From Cheilinus undulatus (taxonomy: Eukaryota; Chordata; Actinopteri; Labriformes; Labridae), in the NCBI RefSeq assembly GCF_018320785.1, contig NC_054869.1:35938289-36002288 (forward strand): 64,000 nt of DNA, written 5' to 3'. This document shows positions 1 to 11,219 of the stretch, piece after piece. Both the position numbers and the translations under genes were made by a program. Every line of letters begins with the position of its first letter. The first letter of the stretch is position 1. The notes under the pieces are model-generated. The model was not told the DNA's origin, did not search any database, and worked only from the letters and a program-made list of their open reading frames with translations.

Positions 1-5
1 CTATA

Positions 6-530
6 CACTCCTGATCAAAATTTTGAGACCAGCTGAAAAATTGCAAGAATTTGCATTTTGCACTGTTTGATCTTAAGAAGGTTCTAAGTAGAGCTTCAAA
101 ATGCAAAAAGAAGAAATGGGAGTGAGACAAAAAAAATTGAGTAAGCAATTTATTGAAAACAACAATTACATAGAAATAGGCTGTTCATCAGCTGATCAAA
201 AGTTTAAGACCACAGTCTTTAAAAACCAAAATCTGTGCAAAAATGTGGATTCAGTGTCATTTTCTGTCAGGTAATCACGCTGTCATGACCTCCAGATGGC
301 AAAGGCAAAAAAGCTTTTATGTCTTTGAACGTGGTCGGATTGTTGACCTGCATAAGCAAGGCCTATTGCAACGTGCCATCGCTTCTGAGGTTGGACACAG
401 TAAGACAGTCATTTTGAACATTTTGAAGATCCTGAGGGTTATGGAACAAAAAAGAGGCGGCAGACCCAAAAAATGTCACCGGTGCTGAGCTGGAGGATGA
501 TGGCAGATGATGGCTGTCCACCATCATCTG
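6..530 (+). mobile_element. truncated Tc1-like element, 5' end with long terminal repeat and transposase N-terminus
   Basis: After a TA at 4-5, about 220 bp of terminal inverted repeat (ACTCCTGATCAAAATTTTGA to about 225) leads into a transposase start. The same terminal sequence forms both arms of the MITE at 59643-60021, which supports the boundary. The 3' part is missing after about 530. Confidence 0.75.
285..488 (+). pseudogene. Tc1 transposase N-terminal fragment
   Basis: Reading from the ATG at 285, it contains FERGRIVDLHKQGLLQRAIA, SKTVILN and GRPKK, the helix-turn-helix paired-like DNA-binding region and AT-hook-like GRPKK of fish Tc1 transposases. The frame closes at 488; no DDE domain follows, so it is a broken copy. 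Confidence 0.75.
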
Positions 531-746
531 CAAAAAAGAGATGAACTTCTGAGGTCACCAAACTGAAAATCGCCCTCCCTCCAATTGTGCTTTGAGATCC
601 TGTCCATGAAAATCACAAATGGAATCAGAGATAAGGGGCTAGCCTTACCCTTTGTGCCTAAGATATGGACACAGCTCTCACTTTGGTTATACATGGACTT
701 GATGGCTCACCACAGCAGCCCCAGGACTCCATATTCCCGCAGTACC

Positions 747-779
747 CTCCCACATTACCCCTTGAGGGTAATGTGGGAG
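747..779. repeat. perfect 14-bp inverted repeat (hairpin)
   Basis: CTCCCACATTACCC (747-760) and its exact reverse complement (766-779) are separated by a 5-base loop. No gene or known element is attached to it. Confidence 0.6.
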
Positions 780-1149
780 ATACTGTGTAATAGTAAGCCT
801 TCTCAAGATCCACAAAACACATGCAGAGTGGATTAGCAATTGGCCAGTCTCCTTTCCAGCACCCTAGAGTAAACTTGCTTCATAAAGCTGGGTCATGTGA
901 TACCGTGATAATTGGATCTCATCCTCTGGTCCCCCTTTTTAAAAATGGGGAAAAACCAGTCTACAGATGTTTACCCGCAAATTCCTATATTTCTGATATT
1001 TATCTTCAATATTGTCCACCAAAAGTACAGAGCAGCAACTTAAGAGAGTGATAACCACCTGCAAAAAAACAAGTGGCTTTCACAGAGAAGGCAATTAAAA
1101 GTGATGCTCTAATATGAAACTTCCAAAAGTGTTTAAGATGCAACAATAG

Positions 1150-1334
1150 GGAGCGCAGATGGTCGAGCGGTTTAAGGTGCTACCCATGTACGCGGATGGC
1201 CCGGGTTTGAATCCGGCCTGTGGCACTTTGCCGCGTCTTTCCCTACTCTCTTCACTGCTTCTGAGTCTATCCACTGTCCTTCCTCTATCAAATAAAGGCC
1301 CACAAATAAAATCTTAAAAAAAAAAAAAAAAAAA
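1150..1334 (+). mobile_element. tRNA-derived SINE with target duplication
   Basis: The 5' part has a pol III A box TGGTCGAGCGG (1160-1170) and B box GGTTTGAATCC (1204-1214), followed by a tRNA-unrelated body and a poly(A) tail of about 20. It is flanked by near-identical 12-bp repeats, ATGCAACAATAG (1138-1149) and ATGTAACAATAG (1335-1346). Related copies occur at 27.0, 40.5, 43.2, 53.7 and 58.7 kb. Confidence 0.85.
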
Positions 1335-1346
1335 ATGTAACAATAG

Positions 1347-1957
1347 TAGGGTGACCAAACGTCCTGTTTTCCCAGCACATGTCCTGTTTTCACATCCTGT
1401 CCTGGCCGTCCTGGTTTGTTTTTTATAAAGTGATGAAAATGTCCTGGTTTTCATTGGGCCACTAAATTGACTGGCACTAGGGCACTCTGCACCTGCGGTG
1501 CTACATGTGACATAATCCCTGAGAGACTGCTCTCTTTACACTCACAACAATCAAGCAGAGCTTACTAAACTAAAGATATAGATATTTTTTTGTTAGTTTT
1601 TGTAAGTTTCTGAGAGCTTTTTTTGTTAAAGTTGGATTGCTAATATAGTCGAGGTATTTTTTGTTTATTTATTGTTTATTTATTTATTTCTAATAATGTC
1701 TCTTTCTACAGAAGAGACATTATTTCTATCGTTAGCTATTTCATTCGTTATTTTTGAAACTTGTCATGATAAAACATGTTAAGTAAGCTCTGAGAAGCCT
1801 AACTGAATTTGTGTCTTTGGTTATAGATAGTATTTGAGGCATACTTTAAATGTACTGTAATTTTAAGGCATCTTTGAGTAAACTTCGAGTATCATTTGAA
1901 TATCTCGTTGCCGGGCCGAGTGTCCTGGTTTTCGGTAATCAAAATATGGTCACCCTA
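1347..1957. mobile_element. non-autonomous hAT-like element with 8-bp target duplication
   Basis: The ends are inverted, TAGGGTGACCAAA and its partner ATGGTCACCCTA, with GTCCTG-type subterminal repeats on both sides. The flanks are exact 8-bp copies AACAATAG at 1339-1346 and 1958-1965, the target size of hAT elements. The 611-bp interior has no transposase frame. Confidence 0.75.
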
Positions 1958-1965
1958 AACAATAG

Positions 1966-3202
1966 CATCTTTTTAAACATGTTTTTTTAAAACTGGCTTC
2001 CTTAAGAACAGCTTGTTAGGACAACAGAAAAAAGATGGATGTAAATATATAGTGTGCCTTAGTTTAGCTTTGCAATTATCCTTCAACAATGAGGAAGCTT
2101 CCAGTGAAAGTTTTTTTCTTTTTGTATCAGCTACATAATAACCTTGGTAGGACTGAATGAAAAAGTCTCAGAATTATGTTGATGATGTCATCTGCTTTAT
2201 CTCAGTTTAGGCTTGAACACAGTAAATTAGAAACAGTCAGCTGACTTTGTTGCAAACTTGGCACAGAGCTTAAAATAAAAGGGCTTTAGTTGGCAGAATG
2301 TGTCTAAATAGAAGACAATAATGGAGCATTGCATTATGGGAAATAGATTATCCAGCATTTCTGCAGCTTGACTCATGCAAGATTAATTTCATATCATATA
2401 TATGAATGTTTTTGGCCACTTTATTCTAAAATCTCCGTCTTGCAGATCTTCCAACTTTACATGAAGGCAGAGTGAAGCACCCCTCATATCTGAGCCCCAT
2501 CCTGTCCTTAAAACTGAGAAAGGACTGTACGTTCACTTCACTCAGTGCACATTGAGTTATTTTTAACTTGAAAATAATACCTTGGATTTAAAAATCTGAT
2601 TACATCATTCATCACAAGAAAACCCAACAACATCCTGAGGGGAAACTGTTCAAAGCACCTATGTGTGTTATAGCACAATGTATGGCAAACATCAGGAGTC
2701 ATCAAATCAAATTGTTGCGTGCACCATGTAGAAAAACCCTCTGGAGATGTTGCCACATCTTCCTCCTGTCTACATGTCTGGAACATGTTCAGCTTAGGGC
2801 TCTCATCCAGTCAAACAGCTGAAACATCAGATTACTCACATACTATTGGTGCTTCTGATTCATTTGATTTAACAGAACACTGCCCATGTTCTGTTAAACC
2901 AAAAAAGGACAAAAACAGCTGCAATAAAAACTCAGAAAACACCCAGGCAGATGAGACTGTGCTTGTTTATTTCTATGAGCACATTTTGAGGCAATGTTTC
3001 TATTTCTCCCTGAGAGAGAAGACTCACTCACAGATAGATGCAAAGGGTAATGTTCTTTCACTCTTCCAAATATTGACTACAGCTCATAGACTGTAGGAAA
3101 TATTGGACAAAGCCTGAATGATGTCAGTCATTTTGGTGCCTGGGGGGCTTTTGAAATCAGTTTGCAGCAGCCACTATACTGGGGATGGTGTCTTAAAATG
3201 TA
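1966..3202. other. no gene recognised
   Basis: AT-rich sequence. An open frame at 2719-3096 (125 codons) has no recognisable motif and is interrupted in composition by a 12-bp perfect inverted repeat at 2868-2898 (TTTAACAGAACA, 7-base loop). I see nothing else supportable. Confidence 0.5.
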
Positions 3203-4744
3203 AAGTGCCTATTAAAAAGTTTTAACCCCTTGGATGTTTAACCCTTTTATTGATTTTATAACTCAGTTATTGTCAATATCATTTAGTTATTTGACCAAAA
3301 AAACTCTTTAATGTCAATGCGCAAACAGATTTCTACAAAGTAATTTCAAAGAAATAAAAATGTGTAAGTTTAAATAATTTACTGCAAAAATAGTGACTGA
3401 CCTAATTCAACACAGGTCCAGACAACTTGTGCTAGTAGCCAAAACTGGTGAAATGGGGATCACCTGAGTGCAGCCAATGTGTCTCAAATGATTGTAGTAT
3501 AAAAACATGTGTCTGAAAGGTCCAGTCACTGGTTAATCAGTATTCCTGGCTACCATTACACCATGAAGATAAAAGAACTCTCCAAGAAGCCCAGAGAAAA
3601 GGTGACTGAAAGTATACAGTGCCGTGAAAAAGTATTTGCCCCCTTTCTGATTCACAAGTTTTTTGCATATTTATCACATTTAAATGTTTTGGATCATCAA
3701 ACCAATTTTTATATTTCACAAAGACAACCCAAGTAAATACAAAATACAGTGTTTGAATGATTATTTAATTTTTTATCTATCTGATCCTGTGTGAAAAAGC
3801 CATCAGTTCATAGCCTCAAGCTCAAGCGCTCTTGAGTTATGCAGCAGGACAACAACTCAAAATATATCAGCAAGTCCACCTCTGAATGGCTCAAGAAAAA
3901 CAAAATTAAGGTTTTGGAGGGGCCAAGTCAGGGTCTGGACTTAAATCCAACTGAGATACTGTGGTGTGGCCTTAAACAGGCAGTTCACGCTGGAAAACCC
4001 TTCAATATGGCTGAGTTAAAACAATTCTGCAACGAAGAGTAGGTCAACATTCCTCCACAACGATGCAAAAGACTCATCACCAGTTATCACAAATGCTTGA
4101 TTTCAGTTAATGCTGCCAAGGGTGACACAGCCAGTGATTAGGTTCAGGGGGCAAGTACGTTTTCATGTAGTTTCCCCCCCCCAAAGATTAAATAATCATT
4201 TAAACACTGCATTTTTTTATTTACTTGGGTTGTCTTTGTGAAATATAAAAAGTGGTTTGATGATCCAAAACATTTAAGTGTGATAAATATACAAAACACT
4301 CAGGAATCATAAAGGGGGTAAATACTTGTTCACAGCACTGTAAGTCAAGGGATGAGTACAAAAAAAACTTCTAAGACACTGAACATCACCTGGAGTTCAG
4401 ATGAGGCCACCAAGACACCTATGACTACTCTGAGGAAGTTATAAGCTTCACCAGCTGAGATGGGAGAGACTCTGGATACAACTGTTGCCCGGGTTCTTCA
4501 CCAGTCAAAGCTACAAGGGAGAGTGCCAAAGAGAAAGTCTCTGTTGAAAAAAACTCATTAAATCGCAACTAGAGTTCAGCAAAAGGCATGTGGAGAATCT
4601 TTGGTCAAGCTGAAGAAAGCTCTTTGGTCAGATGAGACCAAAATGGTGCTTTTTGGCCAGCAGAAAAGACCCTATGTTTGGAGGACACCCAACACTGCAC
4701 GTCATCACAAACACACCATCCCCACTGTGAGAACTACAGCTAGT
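3203..4744 (+). mobile_element. Tc1-like element, interrupted and 3'-truncated
   Basis: The terminal repeat (AGTGCCTATTAAAAAGT... CCCCTTGGATGTTT) matches the ends of the copy at 32.5-34.8 kb. Transposase fragments read ELSKKPREKVTES before, and LWSDETKMVLFG with a PYVWRTPN segment after, a second Tc1 element inserted at 3617-4340. The SDETK motif carries the first catalytic Asp of the DDE/D domain. The copy breaks off near 4744, and stops in the frame make it inactive. Confidence 0.8.
3617..4340 (+). mobile_element. second Tc1-like family nested in the first, internally deleted
   Basis: Inverted ends CAGTGCCGTGAAAAAGTATT and its right-hand partner run for about 150 bp, and TA flanks both ends. 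Between them only the C-terminal third of a transposase remains (3839-4042): QDNNSKYIS, then GPSQGLDLNPTEILWCGLK, i.e. the second and last acidic residues of the D-D34-E type core. It lacks the N-terminal domain and is a non-autonomous derivative. Confidence 0.8.
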
Positions 4745-5249
4745 TACTTTCTGATGTTTCACTGCAGTTATGCTGTAAATAATAATGCTGTATGAAGTCC
4801 CTTTATCATCTTATTAAATGTACACATCAGCGTTAGTGTTTGTTACAGACAGAGAATACAAGCGAGTAAAGACGATGTTTTTCTTGTCATGAAGCCCCAA
4901 TCAGCTGACTTTTTGTTTCACCTCAATAAATGCTGCATCCTGTCTGATGCATGATCATAAATGACTATTTATAAAGCCCAAAAATGGGCTGCAAGTGCTC
5001 CTGTTAATAATTATTTCATCAATAAGTAAAAACAGTTATCCAAGGATATTTTGAGGCTGTATGATGGTAAATAGTTACTGTGCCATGATCACTGAAATGC
5101 TATGATAAAAGACAGGCGATCGCTGAAGGTCTCTGAGTCAGTTAATAATGCTTCATAAAGCTTATGTACATTTTTAAGATAATAGACTACCAGTTGGAGT
5201 GCAATGAGGAACCTGCCACAGATTAAACTGATTTTAAGGTCAAGTGAAG

Positions 5250-5289
<40 letters not shown>

Positions 5290-5858
5290 TTTATTTTTTT
5301 ATTTTTTTTCTGAACAACCAATCAGTGTGTGGTCTGTGATTGATGTTGACCAAGTTTTTCTTTGGTTGACTTCAGGCCTAGACCTAACAAAGAAGTTTGG
5401 ATGACTCACCAGCAGACCTCTAAAAACTGTGCCAGTTACAGATTTGTTTAGGCAAACTGTGACAGTTTACAATGTTGTAAACTGATTTCAGTTGGGACAC
5501 TGCAGACTCCTGGGTGAAATCAAATTTGACTTACAAAGCTTGGAGCTTACCATACTGTGTACTGCATCGCTCTGCAAGATCAGAGTCATCATGGTTCTGT
5601 CTTTTCAAGGAAGTTATTTTCATATCTGAAAGCAACAAATTCCTGGAGTTTGTTCATCAATTTCAGGTAGCCGTGACAACACAGATGGCTCAGATTTGTA
5701 AATTAAAAGCTTCTATTTTAAATGAAGAGAGGGGGTTTAACAGCCGTGTTTATTCAATCTTTTAGACACTGTTAGATGGAACCAAACTGATTCCTCATCT
5801 TTTTATGCTAAGTCAGCCACGTTGAATCCAAGAATTTATTAAGCTTTCATCTTTATTT
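4745..5858. other. no gene recognised; one dinucleotide repeat
   Basis: AT-rich unique-looking sequence with a (TC)n run at 5252-5284 followed by a T-rich run. Short open frames have no family signature. Confidence 0.5.
5252..5284. repeat. (TC)n microsatellite
   Basis: About 16 uninterrupted TC units followed by a T/A-rich stretch. Confidence 0.95.
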
Positions 5859-5859
5859 G

Positions 5860-6320
5860 TCTTTTGAAACAAGATTTTAACATTTTTTAACTTCCTAAGT
5901 CCTTGGATGTACAGACAAGGACTGACACAAGGAAAGGTACAAGAAAAGGATTCGAATACAGACCTAGTCCGATGTTCAAAAAGGCAAGTCATTTGATAAA
6001 GTCCAAAAGTCAGTTCACAATAGGCAGAGAAGAATCCACAAACAAATCCAAAGGAGCAAACAAAAGGCAGAGTCAAAAAAAGGTCAGTTACTGGGGTTTA
6101 AACTTGAGAAAAACAGGGTGGAACAAGGTCACGTGACGGAGAATGCTACGAACTGGCAACATGAGGCAGCGCACACTGGGATTAAATACGGACAATCAGG
6201 AGATAATGAGACACAGGTGAGAGTAATCAGGGGTGGAGCTGATAAATGAGGCAGGGAACATGAGGAGCAGGATCTGAAAGGCAGAGACAAGGGTAAGTTT
6301 AAAAAAAAAAAAAAAAAGTT
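5860..6320. repeat. degenerate dispersed repeat, probably retroelement-derived
   Basis: The purine-rich text with many AGGCAG, GACACAGG and GAGATAATGAGACACAGGTG phrases, ending in a run of 17 A, resembles retroelement remnants common in teleosts, but I could not tie it to a family or find a coding motif. Confidence 0.3.
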
Positions 6321-6439
6321 AACCATGAACAAGAGCAAAATGAAAACTTAACCTAAGGAAACTTTAGGATAGTACAACAACATAGTTACAATTCTGTTAT
6401 GAGATTTTCTTTAGTTAATTGTCCAGAAATTCAATTAAA

Positions 6440-7450
6440 TTTTTAGAAATTTGCTTGAATGAAAAATTTGAACTTTCATGAACATTAAGGGAGTTTACTT
6501 GGAAATTTTCAGATGCTTTCTTAGAGATTTGGAGGATATGTTTGTATATTGTTTGTTTGTATATGTTTGTATATTTTGGAGAGTTTCATTAGAAGTTGTA
6601 GGGGAATTTGCTTTGAATTTTTGGGGTATTTTTGTGATAATTTGGGAAAATTGTTTGGATGTTTGGGGAGATTTGTGGGGAAATTTTCAGGCATTTTCAT
6701 GCAAGTTTGGGAATGTATTTGTGATTTTGGGGAATTTGAAAATTTTTCGTTGGGGGGGTACTTTAAATTTTTAAGGTATGTTTTCTCAGATATGTGGGAA
6801 ATTTATTTGTACATTTTTGGGGAATTTGATTGGGAATTTGGTGCAGGGGTCCCTGTTGAATGAATTTGTGTGGAAAATCTTTGGGCATTTTCATGGAAAT
6901 TTGGGAAATGTTTCTTTAATTTTTGGGAATTTGATTTGAGTTTTGGGGGGAATTTGCTTTAAAATTTTTAGGTATTTTCACTGAAACTTGGGGAATGTGT
7001 CTGTATTTTTTTTTTGTAAACTTTTGGCAGGGGTGTCCCCTGATATTTTTAAGAATTTTCACAGACATTTAAGGGAAATTGTTTGGGGGGAAAATACTGT
7101 GATTTTTATTAAATTTTTGGGGAAGACTTGTGAATTTTGGGAGTTTGTTTAGAAACTTTAGAGGATTTGTTGAAATTGGCTTGTTGAAATTTGTTGAATT
7201 TGCTTGAACATTTTATCTGGAATATCTGGAAATTTATTTGAATATTTATGCTTTATGTTTAAGTTTCCCTGAAACATTTGGAGAATATTTGACCAAATTT
7301 TGGGATACTTTTTATGGGATACTTTAAAGATATGATTAGAAATTTTCCTAGTAATTTTAGGTCATTTCTTTGAAATTTTAGGTATTTTGTGTGGATTTTG
7401 GAAAGAAATTTTCCAAGAACTTCCAAACTTTGTGTGGAAATTATGTTAAT
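6440..7450. repeat. 1-kb GT-rich degenerate tandem-like repeat
   Basis: The plus strand is almost free of C and built from recurring blocks such as AATTTTTGGGG, GGGGAATTTG and GGAAATTT, at irregular 20-60 base spacing. Overlapping open frames at 6478-6774 and 6549-6863 are composed almost wholly of Phe, Gly, Trp, Leu and Val and arise from the repeat, not from a gene. Confidence 0.6.
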
Positions 7451-7480
7451 GCATGGCAAGTCCTTGTTGTCCATCATCAA

Positions 7481-9084
7481 AGTATGAAGAAAATGACTCC
7501 ACCATCCCTCTCTTGATGACTCACCATTTTTTATTGACTGAAGACCCCCAACAACTGACCAAGCTCCTGGGAGTCATTCCTAATGCATCTGATTCTTTCA
7601 TGGCATTATCTAGGGCACTTTTGTATTCATAATGCATGTAATGGGGGTGTTGAGGATTTTTACTGAAATAATATCAGGCATCTGACAAAGAGAGTGACAA
7701 TGGCTGAGAAGGCTGCTTGCAGGGAAGAGACTGATGTTAAGCATGCATCCTAAACTGTCATTTGAGGTGTAAAATATCATAAATATCAATATAGTAATTT
7801 CAGTTTTTGACTGGAAAACAAGCTAGGTAGAATCCAGACAGGCAGCCCAGGATACTGGCAGACCCTTGGGGAAGAGCCAGGCAAACAGGCAGGCAGACCG
7901 GGATTCACAAAGCATACAAGCAGAGTGCAACTGTAAGAGGCGGCCTGGCCTCGAGGCTTGTCAAACTCACAGGAGTGGAAGGGTTATGCTAATACTATGC
8001 AAAGGCTGTACACTTTGTTCCTCCTCTGTACTGTGGCATCCAAACATCACACACAGTTTAAACAACGGGAGAAAGAAGACAATTTAAATCTGTGATTTGT
8101 CAGTGCAGAGAAAAATAGTTTAGCCTTTAATCTGTCAACACCAATAGTTAAAGTTGGAAAATCCTTGTACACGTGAAATATCTCAGAATAGGATGCATAA
8201 AAAAGGTTTTTGTGCTGCCTGTCCTTAAACAGATAGGACAGCAAAGAGCCTCAGAGGCAGCAGATCACACTGACTTCACACAGGCCTCATAGGAAGCCTA
8301 GGTAGAGATCAATAAGTGGGCTTTGGGATTGATAGTATACTGCAGAGAGGTAGGTAAGTACCTGGAAAACATGGCCTGGTGCGAAACGTGGCGCATTTGT
8401 TCCACCGCTGTGCACCTGCAGAAGCTGTTGACAGCCGTGATCACAGAGGGGGCAGGGAGATGCTGTGCATGCTGGGAGGTGTGGGGACGTACTGTACTGC
8501 AAAGTTTCACCCAAAGGGACAAAAACATATTTGGTTTAGGTGTGCTGGAAGACTATCTCATCTACAGACCTGAATGCAACTAAATGCAGTTATTCATTTT
8601 TAAAATTCATGTAAGAACTACTGTATTAGCTGGAAGTTTTTGTCAGTAGTTAGATTGATATGCAATTCTATTTCCAGAAAAGTTGGGATGCTGGGTTAAA
8701 TTCAAATAAAAGCAGGATATGGTGAATTGCAAAAAGCTGACAATTAGTTGACAGCATAACTACTTAAACTTAGAATTTTCATTGCATTTGGAAAATTAAG
8801 GACCAGTTTTGAATTTAAGTACTCGTTTCACAATAGTTAGGACAGTGGCAATAAAATGTTGATGGCATTACATGCCATAAATTGGCATTTACTATTACAT
8901 TTATTAATTTCAACATCTGATATGTTTTATTTGAGATAAGTTTTAAGTTAAATATGATGTTATGATTAGTGCTATAGCATTTTATATTGTCCATGATAAT
9001 ACCGGTATAAACCTTGCATAATAAAAGTAATAAAATTGCTCTGTGATGCAGTCAACAAAAAAGCCAGCAGATGGCAGCAGTTGT
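7481..9084. other. no gene recognised
   Basis: Contains a short relatively GC-rich block at 8323-8530, open in both strands without a recognised motif, and a scattered AGGCAGGCAG-rich patch near 7830-7900. The rest is AT-rich. Confidence 0.4.
9064..9077 (+). promoter_or_regulatory. CTCF core-motif match left of elovl7
   Basis: CCAGCAGATGGCAG matches all 14 positions of CCASYAGRKGGCRS and points rightward. It lies about 7.4 kb beyond the proposed elovl7 poly(A) site, next to a dispersed repeat. Confidence 0.45.
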
Positions 9085-9087
9085 TAA

Positions 9088-9360
9088 ACGGCATGATGCA
9101 GCACATGCCTCAGTCCTCTCACCGAAACAAGTTGGTACTCACACCAGTGACACTGATCATCGTCTCAGCCTACTGCCAGCAAGACTAAAGTCAAAGCTAT
9201 GGGTTTTTTGGGGTTTCTTCAAACACAAGACAATCAGGAGTTGGACATGAATTCATGAAAGCTGTGCAATAAACAAGGTAAAACACTGTTACAACACCAA
9301 TATTGATCAACATGACACCAGACAAATAAGCAGCTTAGTAAAAGCTTGGCTCGATGGACC
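9088..9360 (+). repeat. dispersed repeat, copy 1
   Basis: Starts ATGATGCAGCACATGCCTCA and shares blocks such as AAACAAGTTGGT, CTACTGCCAGCAAGACTA and AATAAGCAG.TTAG.A with 11482-11784 in the same order and orientation. Family not recognised; no coding motif. Confidence 0.6.
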
Positions 9361-11219
9361 AACATCAAATGTCTTCACATTCAGCACTCAATGATGCTGT
9401 TAGGTCAAAAATTTTGAATGGGATCAGGAGATCATAAGTTGCACTTCATGCTTATTTGTAAAGTCATGAGCTGAAGAGCGCTGCTGATACCGACAGCTTC
9501 AGGCAACTGCTTTAGGCAGTGTGAGTCATGCTGTTAAATCCTCACTCATCAGTTCATTAAAAAAACTGTGGTGCCATTCCATACAGAAGTAAAGCAAAAA
9601 GCCATTCTCACACATTCAAGTGGACTTACAGCAGAATGAAAATAATATCAAATGAAAGTATGAAAAACAAAGGCAAGAGAGACAACAGACAGGGCCATTT
9701 TAAGTTTACAAAGTTAAATATTAATGTATTTGAATTTATTCACTGTCAAGTGATTCTAAATAGACTAACTTGTTTGGATCTCTGAGGATCTGAATTTAAG
9801 TATTTTAAAGTTTAGAAACTGTTAACTATAACTTTTCTGTAATCCTCAAAAAATAAAGAACAACTACTGTAGTAAATTCAGTGTAGGACTTATTACGTGT
9901 TTATTACCCCAAATCAACTTGTATTGTGATACATATCATATTGTAGTCACTGTTGTCTTGAGACAACATTTGTAATAAACTGGAATCATACCAACAAATA
10001 TAAAAATTGGCTGATTGATTATGCACTCATATTTCCTATCAAAAGCAGATTATTTTGAGTCATTATAATGACAGCAGCACATCATTTTCTCTTGATCATA
10101 ATGCCTGTAATTTAGTAATCAAAATCCAGCTTCTTCTTCTTTTTCATTCACTATATAGTTCTTAAAATAAACAGAAAAAGAGGCTCAGTAGGTACAGAGG
10201 AAGATGGGGTTATTATTAGGGCAACCGAGTACCCACAATTATCTAAAATACCAATAATTATTCTCCGAGAGCCATCTGCTCTCTGCTGGCAGGTTCAGCA
10301 GTACACACATACACTCACACACACAGTATCTTCCTCTGCTTTGCTCTTGTTATTATCAAGGACTTAAAGGACCACCCGGGTGACTCTGTGCTCACTGAAA
10401 GCTGTGGCTGATTTCATCCTGCATAATCACAATTTAAGACCTTCAAGAGGTTTTTTTGAAACTGCAGAAAATTAGATTCTCCTTCCTCAGTTGAGCCACA
10501 GCATTTATTCCTGAAATATCACAGAGGTTTGTAAAATCCGGACACTGGTAAGAGAAGATAAAAAGGTTAAAGTTTGTCTGCTTTCACACATTATCCTGTT
10601 TTGTTTGTTTGTTTGTTTTTTGTCTCTTTTTTCCTCCTACCAAATCAGAGCCAGTTCTCTTTGTTAAGTGTTGTCCTCTGGAAGATTTCTCTGAGAGGTT
10701 TCACTCATGCAGGAGGTAAAAAATCAGAAGACAAACTGTGGTGGCAGGTCAAGACAAGAACTTTTCACAGAGATGTTTACATTTTTGTTGAACATGTGAC
10801 CCCTAAATGTCCTGCAAAGCAAATATCAAATAATATTTTTTTTTTTTTCACTATAGTCAGCTCCTCAAAGAAAACACTTCTGATTATTCCTTCTATTTTG
10901 ACGTTTGACATCATAAGTCACTTTTAAAACTCCTGGTATCTCCAGTATTTTAATCAATGTAATTCAATAAAGCAGATCTAACCAATCTTTCCACTGTAAG
11001 AATAGATCACAGGATGTTTAATTTTGTCACAATGCAGAATTTTTGTTGTTGTGCAGATCATAACTTTGATGCACACATGAAACATACCAAAAATGTTATC
11101 TTCTGTTTAAAGGACAGAGGGATGAGGTAAGGATTAAGATGATCGAGTGAAGCATTTTTAGAGACACATATCTCCTTCACATGTGGTGTAGAATCAGAGA
11201 GCAGTGAATAATGTTCAGC
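9361..11219. other. no gene recognised
   Basis: AT-rich, with a short CA-rich patch near 10305-10325 and a T-rich run near 10838. The open frame 10574-10927 has no family signature. Confidence 0.45.

Noticed and set aside
1150-1220. tRNA gene on the plus strand
   Set aside because: A and B boxes are present, but no complete cloverleaf or acceptor stem was found, and the body, poly(A) tail and target duplication mark it as a SINE. The same applies to 43.2 and 53.7 kb.
6478-6863. Phe/Gly/Trp-rich protein from overlapping frames
   Set aside because: Two frames of the same GT-rich repeat are open at once, showing that composition, not coding, keeps them open.
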